64,000 nt of DNA from Streptomyces marispadix (GTDB taxonomy: Bacteria > Actinomycetota > Actinomycetes > Streptomycetales > Streptomycetaceae). Position numbers and translations under genes: made by a program. The notes under the pieces are model-generated. The model worked only from the letters and a program-made list of their open reading frames with translations. It did no database searches and was not told the DNA's origin. Below are positions 26,639 through 36,623 of this stretch, piece by piece. The stretch covers positions 5,384,001-5,448,000 of the forward strand of contig NZ_JAKWJU010000002.1 in NCBI RefSeq assembly GCF_022524345.1, given 5' to 3'. Position 1 is the stretch's first letter. Every line of letters starts with the position of its first letter.

Positions 26639-28789
26639 GTGCCAAGGATGACCCATCTACCGAAGCGACTTCTGCTCGGGCGTGCTCTTCGCAGCGACCG
26701 GCTGGCCGAAACGCTGCTGCCCAAGCGCATCGCGCTGCCCGTCTTCGCCTCCGACCCGCTGTCGTCGGTGGCGTACGCACCGGGCGAGGTGCTGCTGGTG
26801 CTGTCCGTGGCGGGAGTATCGGCCTACCACTTCAGCCCGTGGATCGCCGCGGCCGTCGTGGTGCTGATGTTCACCGTGGTCGCCTCCTACCGGCAGAACG
26901 TACGCGCGTACCCCTCCGGCGGCGGCGACTACGAGGTCGCCACCACCAACCTGGGCCGCCGGGCCGGACTGACCGTCGCCAGCGCGCTGCTGGTCGACTA
27001 CGTGCTGACGGTGGCCGTTTCCATCTCCTCCGGTGTGGAGAACCTCGGCTCCGCCGTGCCGTTCGTCGTCGAGCACAAGACCCTCGCGGCCGTGGTGACG
27101 ATCGTGCTGCTGACGCTGATGAATCTGCGCGGCGTACGGGAGTCGGGCAAGCTCTTCGCGATCCCCACGTACTGCTTCGTGGCGGGCGTCTTCGTGATGA
27201 TCCTCTGGGGCGTCATACGCGGGGCCGTGCTCGGGGAGGAGATGCGGGCGCCCACCGCCGACTTCGAGATCCACGCCGAACACAGCGGCGGGCTCACCGG
27301 GTTTGCGCTCGCCTTTCTGCTGCTGCGTGCCTTCTCCTCCGGTTGTGCGGCGCTCACGGGAGTCGAGGCCATCAGCAACGGCGTACCGGCCTTCCGCAAG
27401 CCCAAGTCCCGCAACGCGGCCACCACTTTGGCCATGATGGGCCTGATCGCCGTCGTGATGTTCTGCGGCGTGATCGTCCTGGCGCTGGCCACCGACGTGA
27501 AGATGGCGGAGAACCCGGCGACGGACCTGATCATCAACGGCAAGCCCGCGGGCTCCGGCTATGCGCAGAACCCGGTCATCTCCCAGGTGGCCGCCGCCGT
27601 CTTCGGTGACGGCACCTTCCCCTTCGTCTTTCTCGCGGCAGCCACCGCGCTGGTGCTCTTCCTCGCCGCGAACACCGCGTATAACGGCTTCCCGCTGCTG
27701 GGTTCGATCCTGGCCCAGGACCGTTATCTGCCGCGGCAGTTGCACACACGGGGCGACCGGCTGGCCTTCTCCAACGGCATCGTCCTGCTGGCAGGCGCCG
27801 CCGCCATACTGGTCGTCGTCTACGACGCGGACTCCACACGCCTCATCCAGCTCTACATCGTCGGCGTCTTCGTCTCCTTCACCCTCAGCCAGACCGGGAT
27901 GGTCCGGCACTGGAACCGGCTGCTCGCCGACGAGACCGACCCGTCCGCCCGCCGCCGCATGCACCGCTCGCGGGCCATCAACACCTTCGGTGCCTTCTGC
28001 ACGGGGCTGGTGCTCGTCGTCGTACTGGTCACCAAGTTCGGGCACGGCGCGTGGGTCTCGCTGCTGGGCATGCTGCTGTTCTACGGCGTGATGACGGCCA
28101 TCCGGCGCCACTACGACCTCGTCGCGGAGGAGCTGGCGGCCGACGATCCGGACGAGAAGCGTGTGCGGCCCTCCCGCGTGCACTCCATCGTGCTGGTGTC
28201 CAAGACGCACAAGCCGACGATGCGCGCGCTCGCCTACGCCAAGCTGATGCGCTCGGACACGCTGGAGGCCCTCACCATCAGCGTCGACGCGGACGAGACC
28301 GCGCAGTTGCGCAGGGAGTGGGAGGAGACCGGCATGGATGTGCCGTTGAAGATCCTCGACTCTCCGTACCGGGAGATCACGCGGCCGGTGATCGACTACG
28401 TCAAGCGGCTGCGCAAGGAGAACCCCAGGGACGTGGTCAGCGTCTACATCCCCGAGTACGTCGTGGGCCGCTGGTACGAGCAACTGCTGCACAACCAGAG
28501 CGCGTTGAGGCTCAAGGGGCGGCTGCTGTACACCCCCGGCGTGATGGTGACGTCCGTGCCCTGGCAGCTCGAGTCGTCCGAACTGGCGCGGAAGCGCCTG
28601 CGGAAGCGCGCCGAGTGGAGCGCACCGGGTTCGGTGCGCCGGGGGCCCGCGCGGCCCGGCGGGGGACGCCGCGGCGGAGGCCAGAACGGCGGCGCGGGCA
28701 CCGGCGGCAGCGGCAACGGCCCGACCGGCAGCGGCGGGAGCGGCAGCGGCGGGGGCTCGGCGGGCGGGAACGGTCCCGGCGGACAGTAG
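26639..28789 (+). CDS. APC-superfamily permease, KimA-like (probable potassium importer)
   Basis: A 716-residue protein with about twelve membrane segments (residues 30-480), starting with PVFASDPLSSVAYAPGEVLL, the first-helix motif of this APC group. A cytoplasmic domain (about 510-665, VRPSRVHSIVLVSKTHKPT) follows, as in KimA of Bacillus, a K+/H+ symporter whose soluble domain binds c-di-AMP. The C-terminal 45 residues are a Gly/Ser-rich tail. Often annotated as an amino-acid permease; position beside two TrkA regulators favours potassium. GTG 26639 or ATG 26648 may be the start. Confidence 0.82.
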   Translation: MPRMTHLPKRLLLGRALRSDRLAETLLPKRIALPVFASDPLSSVAYAPGEVLLVLSVAGVSAYHFSPWIAAAVVVLMFTVVASYRQNVRAYPSGGGDYEVATTNLGRRAGLTVASALLVDYVLTVAVSISSGVENLGSAVPFVVEHKTLAAVVTIVLLTLMNLRGVRESGKLFAIPTYCFVAGVFVMILWGVIRGAVLGEEMRAPTADFEIHAEHSGGLTGFALAFLLLRAFSSGCAALTGVEAISNGVPAFRKPKSRNAATTLAMMGLIAVVMFCGVIVLALATDVKMAENPATDLIINGKPAGSGYAQNPVISQVAAAVFGDGTFPFVFLAAATALVLFLAANTAYNGFPLLGSILAQDRYLPRQLHTRGDRLAFSNGIVLLAGAAAILVVVYDADSTRLIQLYIVGVFVSFTLSQTGMVRHWNRLLADETDPSARRRMHRSRAINTFGAFCTGLVLVVVLVTKFGHGAWVSLLGMLLFYGVMTAIRRHYDLVAEELAADDPDEKRVRPSRVHSIVLVSKTHKPTMRALAYAKLMRSDTLEALTISVDADETAQLRREWEETGMDVPLKILDSPYREITRPVIDYVKRLRKENPRDVVSVYIPEYVVGRWYEQLLHNQSALRLKGRLLYTPGVMVTSVPWQLESSELARKRLRKRAEWSAPGSVRRGPARPGGGRRGGGQNGGAGTGGSGNGPTGSGGSGSGGGSAGGNGPGGQ

Positions 28790-29012
28790 ACTGCACGGTC
28801 GCGTACTCGGGTACTCGCGCTCTCATGGGAGCGTCGGCGGCGCGTGAACGCTCGCGGCGCGCGCTCGCGTTCGCAGACCCCGGGCAGGCGCCCGCGCCCG
28901 GCATCCCGTCCGTCCCGTCTCCGCAGTCCCGTCTCGTCCGTCTCGTCTCCACCGTCCCGCTTCGTCTCGCAGTCCGCCCGCACCTCGCCCCGTTCTCTGG
29001 AGCCCGCCCGTC

Positions 29013-30362
29013 ATGCCCGATGCCCCCGCAGACGCCCTCGCCCCCTCCCTCGTCGGCGAGGAGTACGAGGTCGAGATCGGCCCCGTCGCACACGGCGGGC
29101 ACTGCGTGGCCCGTACGGAGGCCGGGCGGGTGCTGTTCGTGCGGCACACGCTCCCCGGTGAGCGCGTGGTCGCCCGCGTGACCGAGGGCCGTGAGGACTC
29201 GCGTTTCCTGCGGGCGGACGCCGTGGAGGTGCTGGAGGCGGCGAAGGACCGCATCCCGGCGCCCTGCCCGTTCTCCGGGCCCGGACGCTGCGGCGGCTGC
29301 GACTGGCAGCACGTGAAGCCCGGCGCGCAGCGCAGGCTGAAGGGCGAGGTGCTGACCGAACAGCTCCACAGGCTCGCGCAGTTGACGCCCGAGGACGTCT
29401 CGTGGGACGGCACGGTCGAGCCCGCGCCCGGCGACAAGGTGCCCGCGGGGGAGGTCCCCGGGTGGCGTACGCGAGTGCAGTTCGCGGTGGACGACGAGGG
29501 CAGGACCGGCTTCCGGCGCCATCGCTCGCACGAGGTGGAGCCCGTCGACCACTGTCTGATCGCCGCCCCCGGCGTTGAGGAGCTGGGCATCGAACGGCGC
29601 CGGTGGCCCGAGACGGCGGCGATCGAGGCGACCGCCGCGACCGGTTCGCAGGACCGTCAGGTGGTGCTCACGCCCAGGCCCGGCGCGAGGCTCCCGATCG
29701 TCGAACTCGACCGTCCCGTCTCGGTGTTGAGGGTGGGGGAGCGCGGCAGCGACAAGGGCAGGCTGCACCGGGTGCACGGCCGTGACTTCGTGCGCGAGCG
29801 TGCCGACGGCCGTACGTGGCGCATCGGCGCGGGCGGCTTCTGGCAGGTGCATCCCCGCGCCGCCGAACTGCTCGTTGACGCGCTGATGCGTGGACTCACC
29901 CCGCGCAAGGGCGAGATGGCGCTCGATCTGTACTGCGGCGCGGGCCTCTTCGCGGGCGCGCTGGCGGACCGTATCGGGGAGAGCGGTGCCGTGCTGGGGA
30001 TCGAGTCGTCCAAGCGCGCTGTGGAGGACGCGCGGCACAATCTGGCGGACTTCCCGAGGGTCCGCGTCGAGCAGGGCAAGGTCGAATCCGTGCTGCCGCG
30101 CACGGGGATCGCGGAAGCGGACCTGGTCGTACTGGACCCGCCGCGCGCCGGCGCGGGCAAGCAGACCGTCCGCCGCATCGCGGGCCTGGGGCCGCGGCGT
30201 ATCGGGTACGTGGCATGCGATCCGGCCGCGCTGGCAAGGGACTTGGACTACTTCAGGGCGGCGGGATACGTGCCGCGTTTCCTGCGGGCCTTCGATCTCT
30301 TCCCGATGACGCACCACTTGGAGTGCGTGGCGATTCTGGAGCCGGTGGGGAAGAGGGGCTGA
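29013..30362 (+). CDS. TRAM-domain class I SAM-dependent RNA (uracil-5-)methyltransferase
   Basis: A 449-residue enzyme of the TrmA/RlmC/RlmD family. The TRAM RNA-binding domain (about 12-75) is followed by iron-sulfur cysteines CPFSGPGRCGGC (near 85-97), a central domain, and the SAM fold (LDLYCGAGLFAGAL near 310). The catalytic motif is VACDPAALARDL and the general base lies in HHLECVA. It methylates C5 of a uridine in 23S rRNA or tRNA; which one is not clear. ATG 29013; the 223 bases upstream are non-coding. Confidence 0.9.
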   Translation: MPDAPADALAPSLVGEEYEVEIGPVAHGGHCVARTEAGRVLFVRHTLPGERVVARVTEGREDSRFLRADAVEVLEAAKDRIPAPCPFSGPGRCGGCDWQHVKPGAQRRLKGEVLTEQLHRLAQLTPEDVSWDGTVEPAPGDKVPAGEVPGWRTRVQFAVDDEGRTGFRRHRSHEVEPVDHCLIAAPGVEELGIERRRWPETAAIEATAATGSQDRQVVLTPRPGARLPIVELDRPVSVLRVGERGSDKGRLHRVHGRDFVRERADGRTWRIGAGGFWQVHPRAAELLVDALMRGLTPRKGEMALDLYCGAGLFAGALADRIGESGAVLGIESSKRAVEDARHNLADFPRVRVEQGKVESVLPRTGIAEADLVVLDPPRAGAGKQTVRRIAGLGPRRIGYVACDPAALARDLDYFRAAGYVPRFLRAFDLFPMTHHLECVAILEPVGKRG

Positions 30363-30391
30363 GCCTCCGTCCGAGGTCGGCGACGGCGGCG

Positions 30392-31006
30392 TCAGAGCAT
30401 GTCGTAGGTCAGATGGGTCGCCGTCGAGGTCGAGGTCACGCTTCGCTGGAGCAGGCTGAGCTGGGCTCCGGCGGTGAACAGCGGCGTTCCAGAGCCCAGC
30501 ACGATGGGCGCGAGATGCAGGGTCAGGCTCTCGACGAGTCCGGCGGCGAGTGCCGAGCCGATCGTCGCGCCGCCGCCCATGAGGACGACGTCGAGGTCTT
30601 TGCCGCTGTGCGACGACGCCGCCTCGGCGCGTTCGCGTGCGGCGTCGACGGCGTCGGGAAGCCCTGTGGTGACGAACGTCCAGTCGAGGCCGGTGAGCCG
30701 CACCGACTCCGGCGGTGAGCTCGTCACGACGACGAACGCGGGCTTGCCGACCTCGCCCGCGCCGTAGCCGGTCTCGTCGTTCCAGCCGCCCGGCCCGTCG
30801 ACCACGTCGAAGAGCCGGCGCCCGAGTACGACGGCGCCCGAGCGGTCGGTCGCCTCCCGCAGGATGCGGCGGTCGTCGGGGTCGTCGGAGAACGCCCACG
30901 TGTGCAGGGCCTCGCCGCCGGTGCCCAGCCCGTTGTCCGGGCCGGGGTGGGGCCCGGTGACGAAGCCGTCGAGGGAGACCGAGATGTCGGCGGTGATTCG
31001 AGTCAT
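30392..31006 (-). CDS. RibD/dihydrofolate-reductase-like protein
   Basis: A 204-residue protein of the RibD C-terminal domain family (MTRITADISVSLDGFVTGP ... GAVVLGRRLFDVVDGPGGW ... VVLMGGGATIGSALAAGLVESLTLHLAPIVLGSGTPLF). These bind NADPH in a DHFR-like fold and reduce pterin-like or unknown substrates. This is the common stand-alone type in Streptomyces, unlikely to be the real DHFR. Convergent with the methyltransferase gene, 29 bases apart. Confidence 0.9.
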   Translation of the reverse strand: MTRITADISVSLDGFVTGPHPGPDNGLGTGGEALHTWAFSDDPDDRRILREATDRSGAVVLGRRLFDVVDGPGGWNDETGYGAGEVGKPAFVVVTSSPPESVRLTGLDWTFVTTGLPDAVDAARERAEAASSHSGKDLDVVLMGGGATIGSALAAGLVESLTLHLAPIVLGSGTPLFTAGAQLSLLQRSVTSTSTATHLTYDML

Positions 31007-31187
31007 GCCAGGGCAGACCCGATCCGCGGTGGGAACTCATCGGTGCATGGAGCGAGTTCGAGACGGGGGAGCGCGGCGAGGGGCAGACGTGGATGTGGCC
31101 GGTGGCGCCGGTGGCCGTGCGGCCGAGCGCGCCGCCGGGCCTGCGGAGGGGGACTCGCCGCCGCGGGTCAGCGGTGGGGTCCCGTCG

Positions 31188-31682
31188 TCATCGCCGCCGG
31201 CGACGAGGGCCGCGCTCGTCCCGCCCCGCCGCCAGTTCGTACACCGCCGCCGTGACCACGCCATACGTCAGGTGCGGCACGAGGTCCCTGAGCCAGTCCG
31301 ACGGCCTCCACTCACGGGGGTCGGAGATCCTCAGGGCGGCCATCGGGACGTCCGAGCCCGCCATCGCGGTCACGCCCGCCAGGACGCCCGCCAGCGGGAC
31401 CGCCGGGCGCCGGCCTGACGCGCGGGCCAGGCCGTAGAGGGCGCCGACTCCCACACCCGTGGCCATGCCGAGCAGCGCGCCCAGGGCGGAGGCGCGGTTG
31501 TCACGGGGCTCGCCCGTGCCGGGTACGGCGACCTCCGTGCGGTCGCTGAGCCGGTCGACGATCTCCTTCGGCGCCGAGCTGCCGCCTCGGCCCGTGAGCA
31601 CCATGTCCGTGTAGGTGGCCGCGTTGAGCGCGGTGGTCCCGGCGGCCCCGGCCACGGCTCCGGTGAGCGCATTGCGAATCAT
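31188..31682 (-). CDS. Small membrane protein of unknown function
   Basis: A 164-residue protein. Weakly hydrophobic, Gly/Ala-rich segments at about 1-20, 67-88, 95-112 and 132-152 suggest a polytopic membrane protein. Between them are a charged loop with EIVDRLSDRTEV and a short DPREWRPSDWLRDLVPHL stretch, and it ends in a run of arginines. Similar proteins are common in actinobacteria without assigned roles. It may follow the reductase promoter region; its own ATG at 31682 is in frame with the conserved part. Confidence 0.7.
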   Translation of the reverse strand: MIRNALTGAVAGAAGTTALNAATYTDMVLTGRGGSSAPKEIVDRLSDRTEVAVPGTGEPRDNRASALGALLGMATGVGVGALYGLARASGRRPAVPLAGVLAGVTAMAGSDVPMAALRISDPREWRPSDWLRDLVPHLTYGVVTAAVYELAAGRDERGPRRRRR

Positions 31683-31920
31683 GTGCTGCCGGGTACCTCG
31701 CAGCGCCGGAGGAAACGTCTCCGAACCTCGCCCGCGAAGGTGCGCTCGCGGACGAGCGGCGCCCCCTCCAGGTCGTCCCTCCGTACGCCTCCGTACGCCC
31801 CGTAAGCCCGCGACCGCCCGGTGAGCGGCGACGGCGGGTAGCGGCCCTTACCCGGTGCAGGGACGTGGGCAGGCGCAGCGCGAAGATGCGGGGGCAGGGG
31901 GTCCGGGATATATGTGAGGA

Positions 31921-32124
31921 ATGACCGCGCAGAACGGAACTTTCCGTCCGGGCGAACTCGTCCCGGGCAGCGGCGTCTACGAGTGCGACTGCGACAAGGG
32001 GCACAGCTTCAGCACGGACTTCAAGGGCTATCCGTTTCCGCCGCTGCCCGAGGACTGTCCCGGCACCTCATGGAAGTTCAAGTCCGCGACGAAGCGGCCC
32101 GGCGGCGATACGCAGGCAGGGTGA
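31921..32124 (+). CDS. Small YjzC-like protein
   Basis: A 67-residue protein (FRPGELVPGSGVYECDCDKGHSF ... FPPLPEDCPGTSWKFKS). The FRPGE-x-P-x-SG-x-Y opening resembles YjzC-type small proteins; the CDC...GH...C residues could bind a metal. GAGGA sits directly before the ATG. Function unknown. Confidence 0.65.
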   Translation: MTAQNGTFRPGELVPGSGVYECDCDKGHSFSTDFKGYPFPPLPEDCPGTSWKFKSATKRPGGDTQAG

Positions 32125-32325
32125 AAGCCGCAGAACCAACGGTGCCGTTCGCCGTCATCGCCGCTACAAGGAGCGGGGCGCACGCCTCAACTGCCGTACA
32201 TAGAGGGTCATTTCGGCGTTCGCAAGAGCCTCCGTCCTTACGGGTGAACCCACGGGCGCACGGGATTGCCGCCGGTCAGCGCGGCTAGAACCTCAGCACG
32301 GTGTCCGGGCAGAAAGGAACTCCCC

Positions 32326-33930
32326 GTGCGACGAGCGGTGTTGGCGACCACGGCGGTGATGATGGCCGCGACCCTCACCGGAGGGTGGGCGGCGCAGCGC
32401 GCCGATATCCGGCCGGAGGGCGGCGGGAAGACGGGGAAGGCGGGCCGGACGCAGAAGGCGGGGGAGACGGCCGCCGAGGCGCGGGGAGCCGAGCTGGCAG
32501 CACGGCGGGCCGCAGAGAAGGGCATCGACTGGAAGGACTGCGGCAACGACTCGCCGCTCCAGTGCGGGATCGTCACCGTTCCCGTCGACTACGCCGAGCC
32601 CGACGGGCGGACCATCGGCATCGCGGTCGACCGCTACCCCAGCGGGGGCACGAAGGAGCAGCGTCAGGGCTCGCTGCTGCTCAACCCCGGCGGTCCCGGC
32701 GCACCCGGAGGCGACGTGCCGCTGAGCACGGCCCGCAAGCCCGTGTGGAAGAAGGTCACCGCCGCCTACGACCTGATCGGCTTCGATCCGCGCGGCGTCG
32801 GCTTCTCCGCGCCCGTCTCCTGCGTCGACCCGCAGCAGCACGCCAAGGCACCCAGGCCCGACCCGGTCCCGCACAGCGAGGCCGACAAGCAGCAGGCACA
32901 CGAACGTGCCCGGAATTACGCGCAAGGCTGCAAGGACCGCACGGGAGACCTGCTGCGGCATATCGACACCCCGGACACCGCCCGCGACATGGACGTGATC
33001 CGCGCGGCGCTGGGCGAGAAGAAGCTCAACTACCTCGGCTACTCCTACGGCACATACCTGGGCGCCGTCTACGGCACGCTCTTCCCCGGGCACGTGCGAC
33101 GCATGGTCCTCGACTCCGTCGTGAACCCGTCCAACGTCTGGTACGAGAACCACCGTGCTCAAGTGCCCGCCTTCGAGCGGCGGTTCGGCGAGTGGAAGGA
33201 GTGGGTCGCCCGGCACGACGGCACGTTCCACCTCGGCGGTACCGCGGACGAGGTGGGGGAGCGCCTGGAGAAGCTGATGGCACAGGCCAGGCGGGAGCCG
33301 ATCGGCGGCAAGGCCGGACCGTATGAGTTGACCCAGATGTTCATGATGACCATGTACTCCGACGGCAACTGGGTTCCGGACACCACCGCCTGGAGCGAGT
33401 ACGAAGCAGGGCGGCCCGACGGGCTCGTCGAGAAAGCCACGGGCGGGCCCATGTCGGAGAACTTCACGGCCGCCTACACCGCCGTCGACTGCAACGACGC
33501 CCCCTGGCCGAGGGACCCGGAACGATGGGACCGGGACGCCGAGCGGCAGCACGAACGTCACCCGTTCCTCGCGTGGTTCAGCCAGCGGATGAACCTGCCG
33601 TGTGCGAGCTGGCCCGAGCCGTCCCGTACGCCCGTGGACGTACGCACCCGTGAGGGGCTGCCACCGGTGCTGATCGTGCAGAACGAGGGGGACGCGGCCA
33701 CCCCCGTCGAGGGTGCCGCCGAACTTCACCGCCGCTTCAGGGACTCCGGGATGATCACGGTGCGCGGTGAGGGCCAGCACATCGCCTCCGACACTCCCAA
33801 TCCCTGCGTCAACAGCCGCGTCGACGGCTACCTGCTCCGCGGCGACCTCGCCGACCGCGATGTGAGCTGCGCGGCGCCTCCCCAGCCGGAGCCGCCCGGC
33901 GCGCACCGGCCCGCCGCGGCAGGGCGGTGA
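32326..33930 (+). CDS. Secreted alpha/beta hydrolase, tripeptidyl-aminopeptidase (SlpD/E) type
   Basis: A 534-residue exported enzyme. Signal peptide about 1-28 (RRAVLATTAVMMAATLTGGWAAQ). The core has LLLNPGGPGAPGG (oxyanion), nucleophile GYSYGTYLG (Ser near residue 240), and the TAP-like C-terminal domain with Asp in EGDAATPVEGA and His in GEGQHIAS. Streptomyces enzymes of this type remove tripeptides from secreted proteins. Disulfide-type Cys pairs fit secretion. GTG 32326 with GAAAGGA upstream is the start; the frame's earlier codons are not conserved. The last 20 residues are Pro-rich. Confidence 0.9.
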   Translation: MRRAVLATTAVMMAATLTGGWAAQRADIRPEGGGKTGKAGRTQKAGETAAEARGAELAARRAAEKGIDWKDCGNDSPLQCGIVTVPVDYAEPDGRTIGIAVDRYPSGGTKEQRQGSLLLNPGGPGAPGGDVPLSTARKPVWKKVTAAYDLIGFDPRGVGFSAPVSCVDPQQHAKAPRPDPVPHSEADKQQAHERARNYAQGCKDRTGDLLRHIDTPDTARDMDVIRAALGEKKLNYLGYSYGTYLGAVYGTLFPGHVRRMVLDSVVNPSNVWYENHRAQVPAFERRFGEWKEWVARHDGTFHLGGTADEVGERLEKLMAQARREPIGGKAGPYELTQMFMMTMYSDGNWVPDTTAWSEYEAGRPDGLVEKATGGPMSENFTAAYTAVDCNDAPWPRDPERWDRDAERQHERHPFLAWFSQRMNLPCASWPEPSRTPVDVRTREGLPPVLIVQNEGDAATPVEGAAELHRRFRDSGMITVRGEGQHIASDTPNPCVNSRVDGYLLRGDLADRDVSCAAPPQPEPPGAHRPAAAGR

Positions 33931-34043
33931 CCGGGACGCGGCAGCTCGGCGACGGCCGCGGAGGCCGGGAGCGCCACCCGATGTATCAGGCGCCCCCGGC
34001 CCCGCGTCTCAAGTGCCCCTGCGCGGCGGCCGGTTCGGGGCGG

Positions 34044-36437
34044 TCACTTCCGTCCGTTCAGTGCCGGCGGTGCCGCCTCGTCGGAGGTGCCCCACGACGA
34101 CGGTGAACTGCCGACCCTGAACGACAGATCCCGAATGTTCCGCAGGGCATCGGTCGTCAGATACGTCTTCTCCAGCGGGCGCCCGTCCGTGCGGGCCGAC
34201 TGGATATAGCGGTTCGTCTCCGACGTGCCGGGCGCCCGCACCGTGAACCGGCCGCCCGGGTAGTAGCGCCGGTCGAGGTCGAGGTCCACGCGGTCGAATA
34301 CGGGGGTCGAAAGTCCCCAGGTGTCGGTGCCGGGCTGTATCGGGAAGATCCCGATCGAGGAGAGCACGTTCCAGGCGGACATGGTGCCGAGGTCGTCGTT
34401 CCCGGTCATGCCCGTCGGGGTGTCGGTGAAGAGCGTCAGCGCCGCGTGCACCACGTCCGTGGTCTTCCACGGCTGACCTGTCGACAGATACGTGTAGGGC
34501 GCGATGAGGTCAGGCTCGTTCTGCGGGTTGTACTTGTCCGCGTTGTAGTAGTCGTACGGCCCGTTGACCCAGACCTCACGGGCGGTCTTCTCCGGGTCCT
34601 TCAGCAGCCGTTCGTAGGCGAAGAAGGAGTCGAGACGCCCGTTGGCCGCCGCTTCGCCGCCGATCAGGCCGACCATTCCGGGCAGGTCCTGCGGCACCAG
34701 CCACTGGTACTGCCAGGACGTCCCCTCGTGGAAGCCCTCGCTCTTGGCGGGGTCGGACGGTCCCGTGAAGTCGCCGTCGCCGTCGCGGGCCCGGAAGAAG
34801 CCCGTCGACTCGTCGAAGACGTTCCGGTAGTTCTGGGCGCGCCGGGCGTAGCGGCGAGCGTCCTCGCTGTGCCCGAGGCCGGCGGCCATCTCGCCGAGCA
34901 TCGCGTCCGACAGCGCGTACTCCAAGGTGGCGGAGGCGCCGTGGTCGTAGTCGGAGTCGCCGGGCTTGGAGTGCGGGCGGCCCTTGAGGTACGGGGCGAA
35001 ACCATCGGCGATATAGGGCCTGTTGGCCTCGCGGCCGACCGCCGGGGAGTCGGCGGGCGGCACCCCGTCGGCGTTCTTCTTCAGCACGCGGTACGCCCGT
35101 TCCTCGTACCCCTTGAGGAGGCCCTGCTGATAGGCGTTGGTGAGGAACGGCGTGACGGGGTCGCCGGTCATGATGTTCGTCTCGACGGTGCCGTAGCCCC
35201 ACTTGGGCAGCCAGCCGCCGTCCTCGTCGACGTGCAGCGCGGAGACGGCCATGTCCCGTGCCTCGCGCGGGGCGAGCAGCGACAGAAGCTGGCTCTGGGT
35301 GCGGTAGGTGTCCCAGAGCGAGAAGTTCTGGTAGTAGGTGAAGCCCTTCGCGCGGTGGGTCTTCTGGTCCCAGCCGGTGTAGCGGCCGTCGGCGTCGCTG
35401 CCGATGTTGGGGGCGAGGAAGGACCGGTACAGGGACGAGTAGAAGGTGCGCCGCAGGGCGTCGCTGCCGCCCCGCACCCTCACGTCGTCCAGCCGCTTCT
35501 CCCAGTCCGTACGAGCAGCGTCGGCGACCTGACGGAACGAACGTCCGCCCTCCGCACGCAGGTTGAGCGCCGCGCCCTCGGCGTCCACGTAGGACAGCGC
35601 GGTGGTGGCCTCGACGGTGCGGTCCTCGCCGGTGTCGAAACGCACCCAGGCGCCGTTGCGTCCGCTCTCGGCGGAGGAGTCCTTGGAGCCCTCGGTGACC
35701 TTGTCGCCCTTCCAGGTGCCGGAGGTGGTGAAGGGCCGGTCGAAGCGGGTGACGGTGTGGACCGTGTACGGCTCGGTGTCCTGGCAGAAGCCGCTGCCGG
35801 TGATCGCGGTGCGTACCGTCCTGTCGTCGATGATCTCGACCTTGGTGGAGACCGTCTTGTGCAGCGACTGGCCCGCGTTCAGCAGGACGTTGGCCTTCTC
35901 GGTGGCGGGGAAGGTGTAGCGCTGTACGCCGGTGCGCCGAGTGGCGCTCAGTTCGGCGCGGATGCCGCCGTCGAGCCCGGCACGGTAGTAGCCGGGGCTC
36001 GCGGTCTCGTCGTCGTGGCTGAAGCGGGCCGCGTACTCGGCGTTGTCGGTCTCGGTGACGTCGCCGGTGGTCGGCAGCACCGGAAGGTCACCGCCGAGTC
36101 CGCAGCCGACGCCGGAGAGATGCACGGAGGAGAAGCCGCGGATGTGGTTGTGGGAGTGGTCGTAGCCGGTGTTGTGGCCGGTGTCGGGGGAGAGTTGCAC
36201 CATGCCGAACGGCACGGCCGCACCCGGATACGTGTTGCCTTCGTTCTCGGTGCCGATGAAGGGGTTGACGAGGTCGGTGAGGCGGCCGTTCTGCCCGCGC
36301 TCCGCGCCGGTGTGCTGTGCGCCCGTGTGCGGGGCGGCGGCGGTGAGCGTTGCCGCCAGCAGCGTGGCGGCCGTCAGCGCCACGGCGGTTCGCGGACGCG
36401 GGCGCCTCTTCCGTCTCAGTACGGGATTCCATCTCAT
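34044..36437 (-). CDS. GH92 family exo-alpha-mannosidase, secreted
   Basis: A 797-residue glycosidase. Signal peptide about 1-35, with arginine-rich start and hydrophobic TAVALTAATLLAATLTAAA. The GH92 N-terminal domain opens with VNPFIGTENEGNTYPGAAVPFGMVQLSPD; the catalytic domain includes HEGTSWQYQWLVPQDL and GNDDLGTMSAWNVLSSIG. GH92 enzymes are calcium-dependent exo-acting alpha-mannosidases (mostly alpha-1,2) on glycans and fungal mannan. ATG 36437 has GGAGG eight bases upstream. A double AACGTT palindrome about 190 bases upstream ties it to the LacI regulator. The mature enzyme acts outside the cell. Confidence 0.93.
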   Translation of the reverse strand: MRWNPVLRRKRRPRPRTAVALTAATLLAATLTAAAPHTGAQHTGAERGQNGRLTDLVNPFIGTENEGNTYPGAAVPFGMVQLSPDTGHNTGYDHSHNHIRGFSSVHLSGVGCGLGGDLPVLPTTGDVTETDNAEYAARFSHDDETASPGYYRAGLDGGIRAELSATRRTGVQRYTFPATEKANVLLNAGQSLHKTVSTKVEIIDDRTVRTAITGSGFCQDTEPYTVHTVTRFDRPFTTSGTWKGDKVTEGSKDSSAESGRNGAWVRFDTGEDRTVEATTALSYVDAEGAALNLRAEGGRSFRQVADAARTDWEKRLDDVRVRGGSDALRRTFYSSLYRSFLAPNIGSDADGRYTGWDQKTHRAKGFTYYQNFSLWDTYRTQSQLLSLLAPREARDMAVSALHVDEDGGWLPKWGYGTVETNIMTGDPVTPFLTNAYQQGLLKGYEERAYRVLKKNADGVPPADSPAVGREANRPYIADGFAPYLKGRPHSKPGDSDYDHGASATLEYALSDAMLGEMAAGLGHSEDARRYARRAQNYRNVFDESTGFFRARDGDGDFTGPSDPAKSEGFHEGTSWQYQWLVPQDLPGMVGLIGGEAAANGRLDSFFAYERLLKDPEKTAREVWVNGPYDYYNADKYNPQNEPDLIAPYTYLSTGQPWKTTDVVHAALTLFTDTPTGMTGNDDLGTMSAWNVLSSIGIFPIQPGTDTWGLSTPVFDRVDLDLDRRYYPGGRFTVRAPGTSETNRYIQSARTDGRPLEKTYLTTDALRNIRDLSFRVGSSPSSWGTSDEAAPPALNGRK

Positions 36438-36623
36438 GGTGGGACCTCCGGTCGGTGGGCGTGAGTTGCCCGGGGCGTGCGGTGGGCGGGCACTGGCACT
36501 GGCGCGAGCAGTAACGGGCTCGGACGAGGGCGGGCGGGGTCGGCATCCGGGAGGCGGGCAGTGACGGTCCGACAACTGAGAGCCCGTCGGCACACGGTCA
36601 CCGCTCAGGGCGCGCACTGCTCA

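Noticed and set aside
30392..31006. True dihydrofolate reductase
   Set aside because: Matches the RibD C-terminal type; key FolA motifs are missing.
34446..36464. 672-codon open frame on plus strand
   Set aside because: Antisense to the GH92 gene; its translation is the low-complexity Val/Gly/Arg type produced by GC bias and has no domain motifs.
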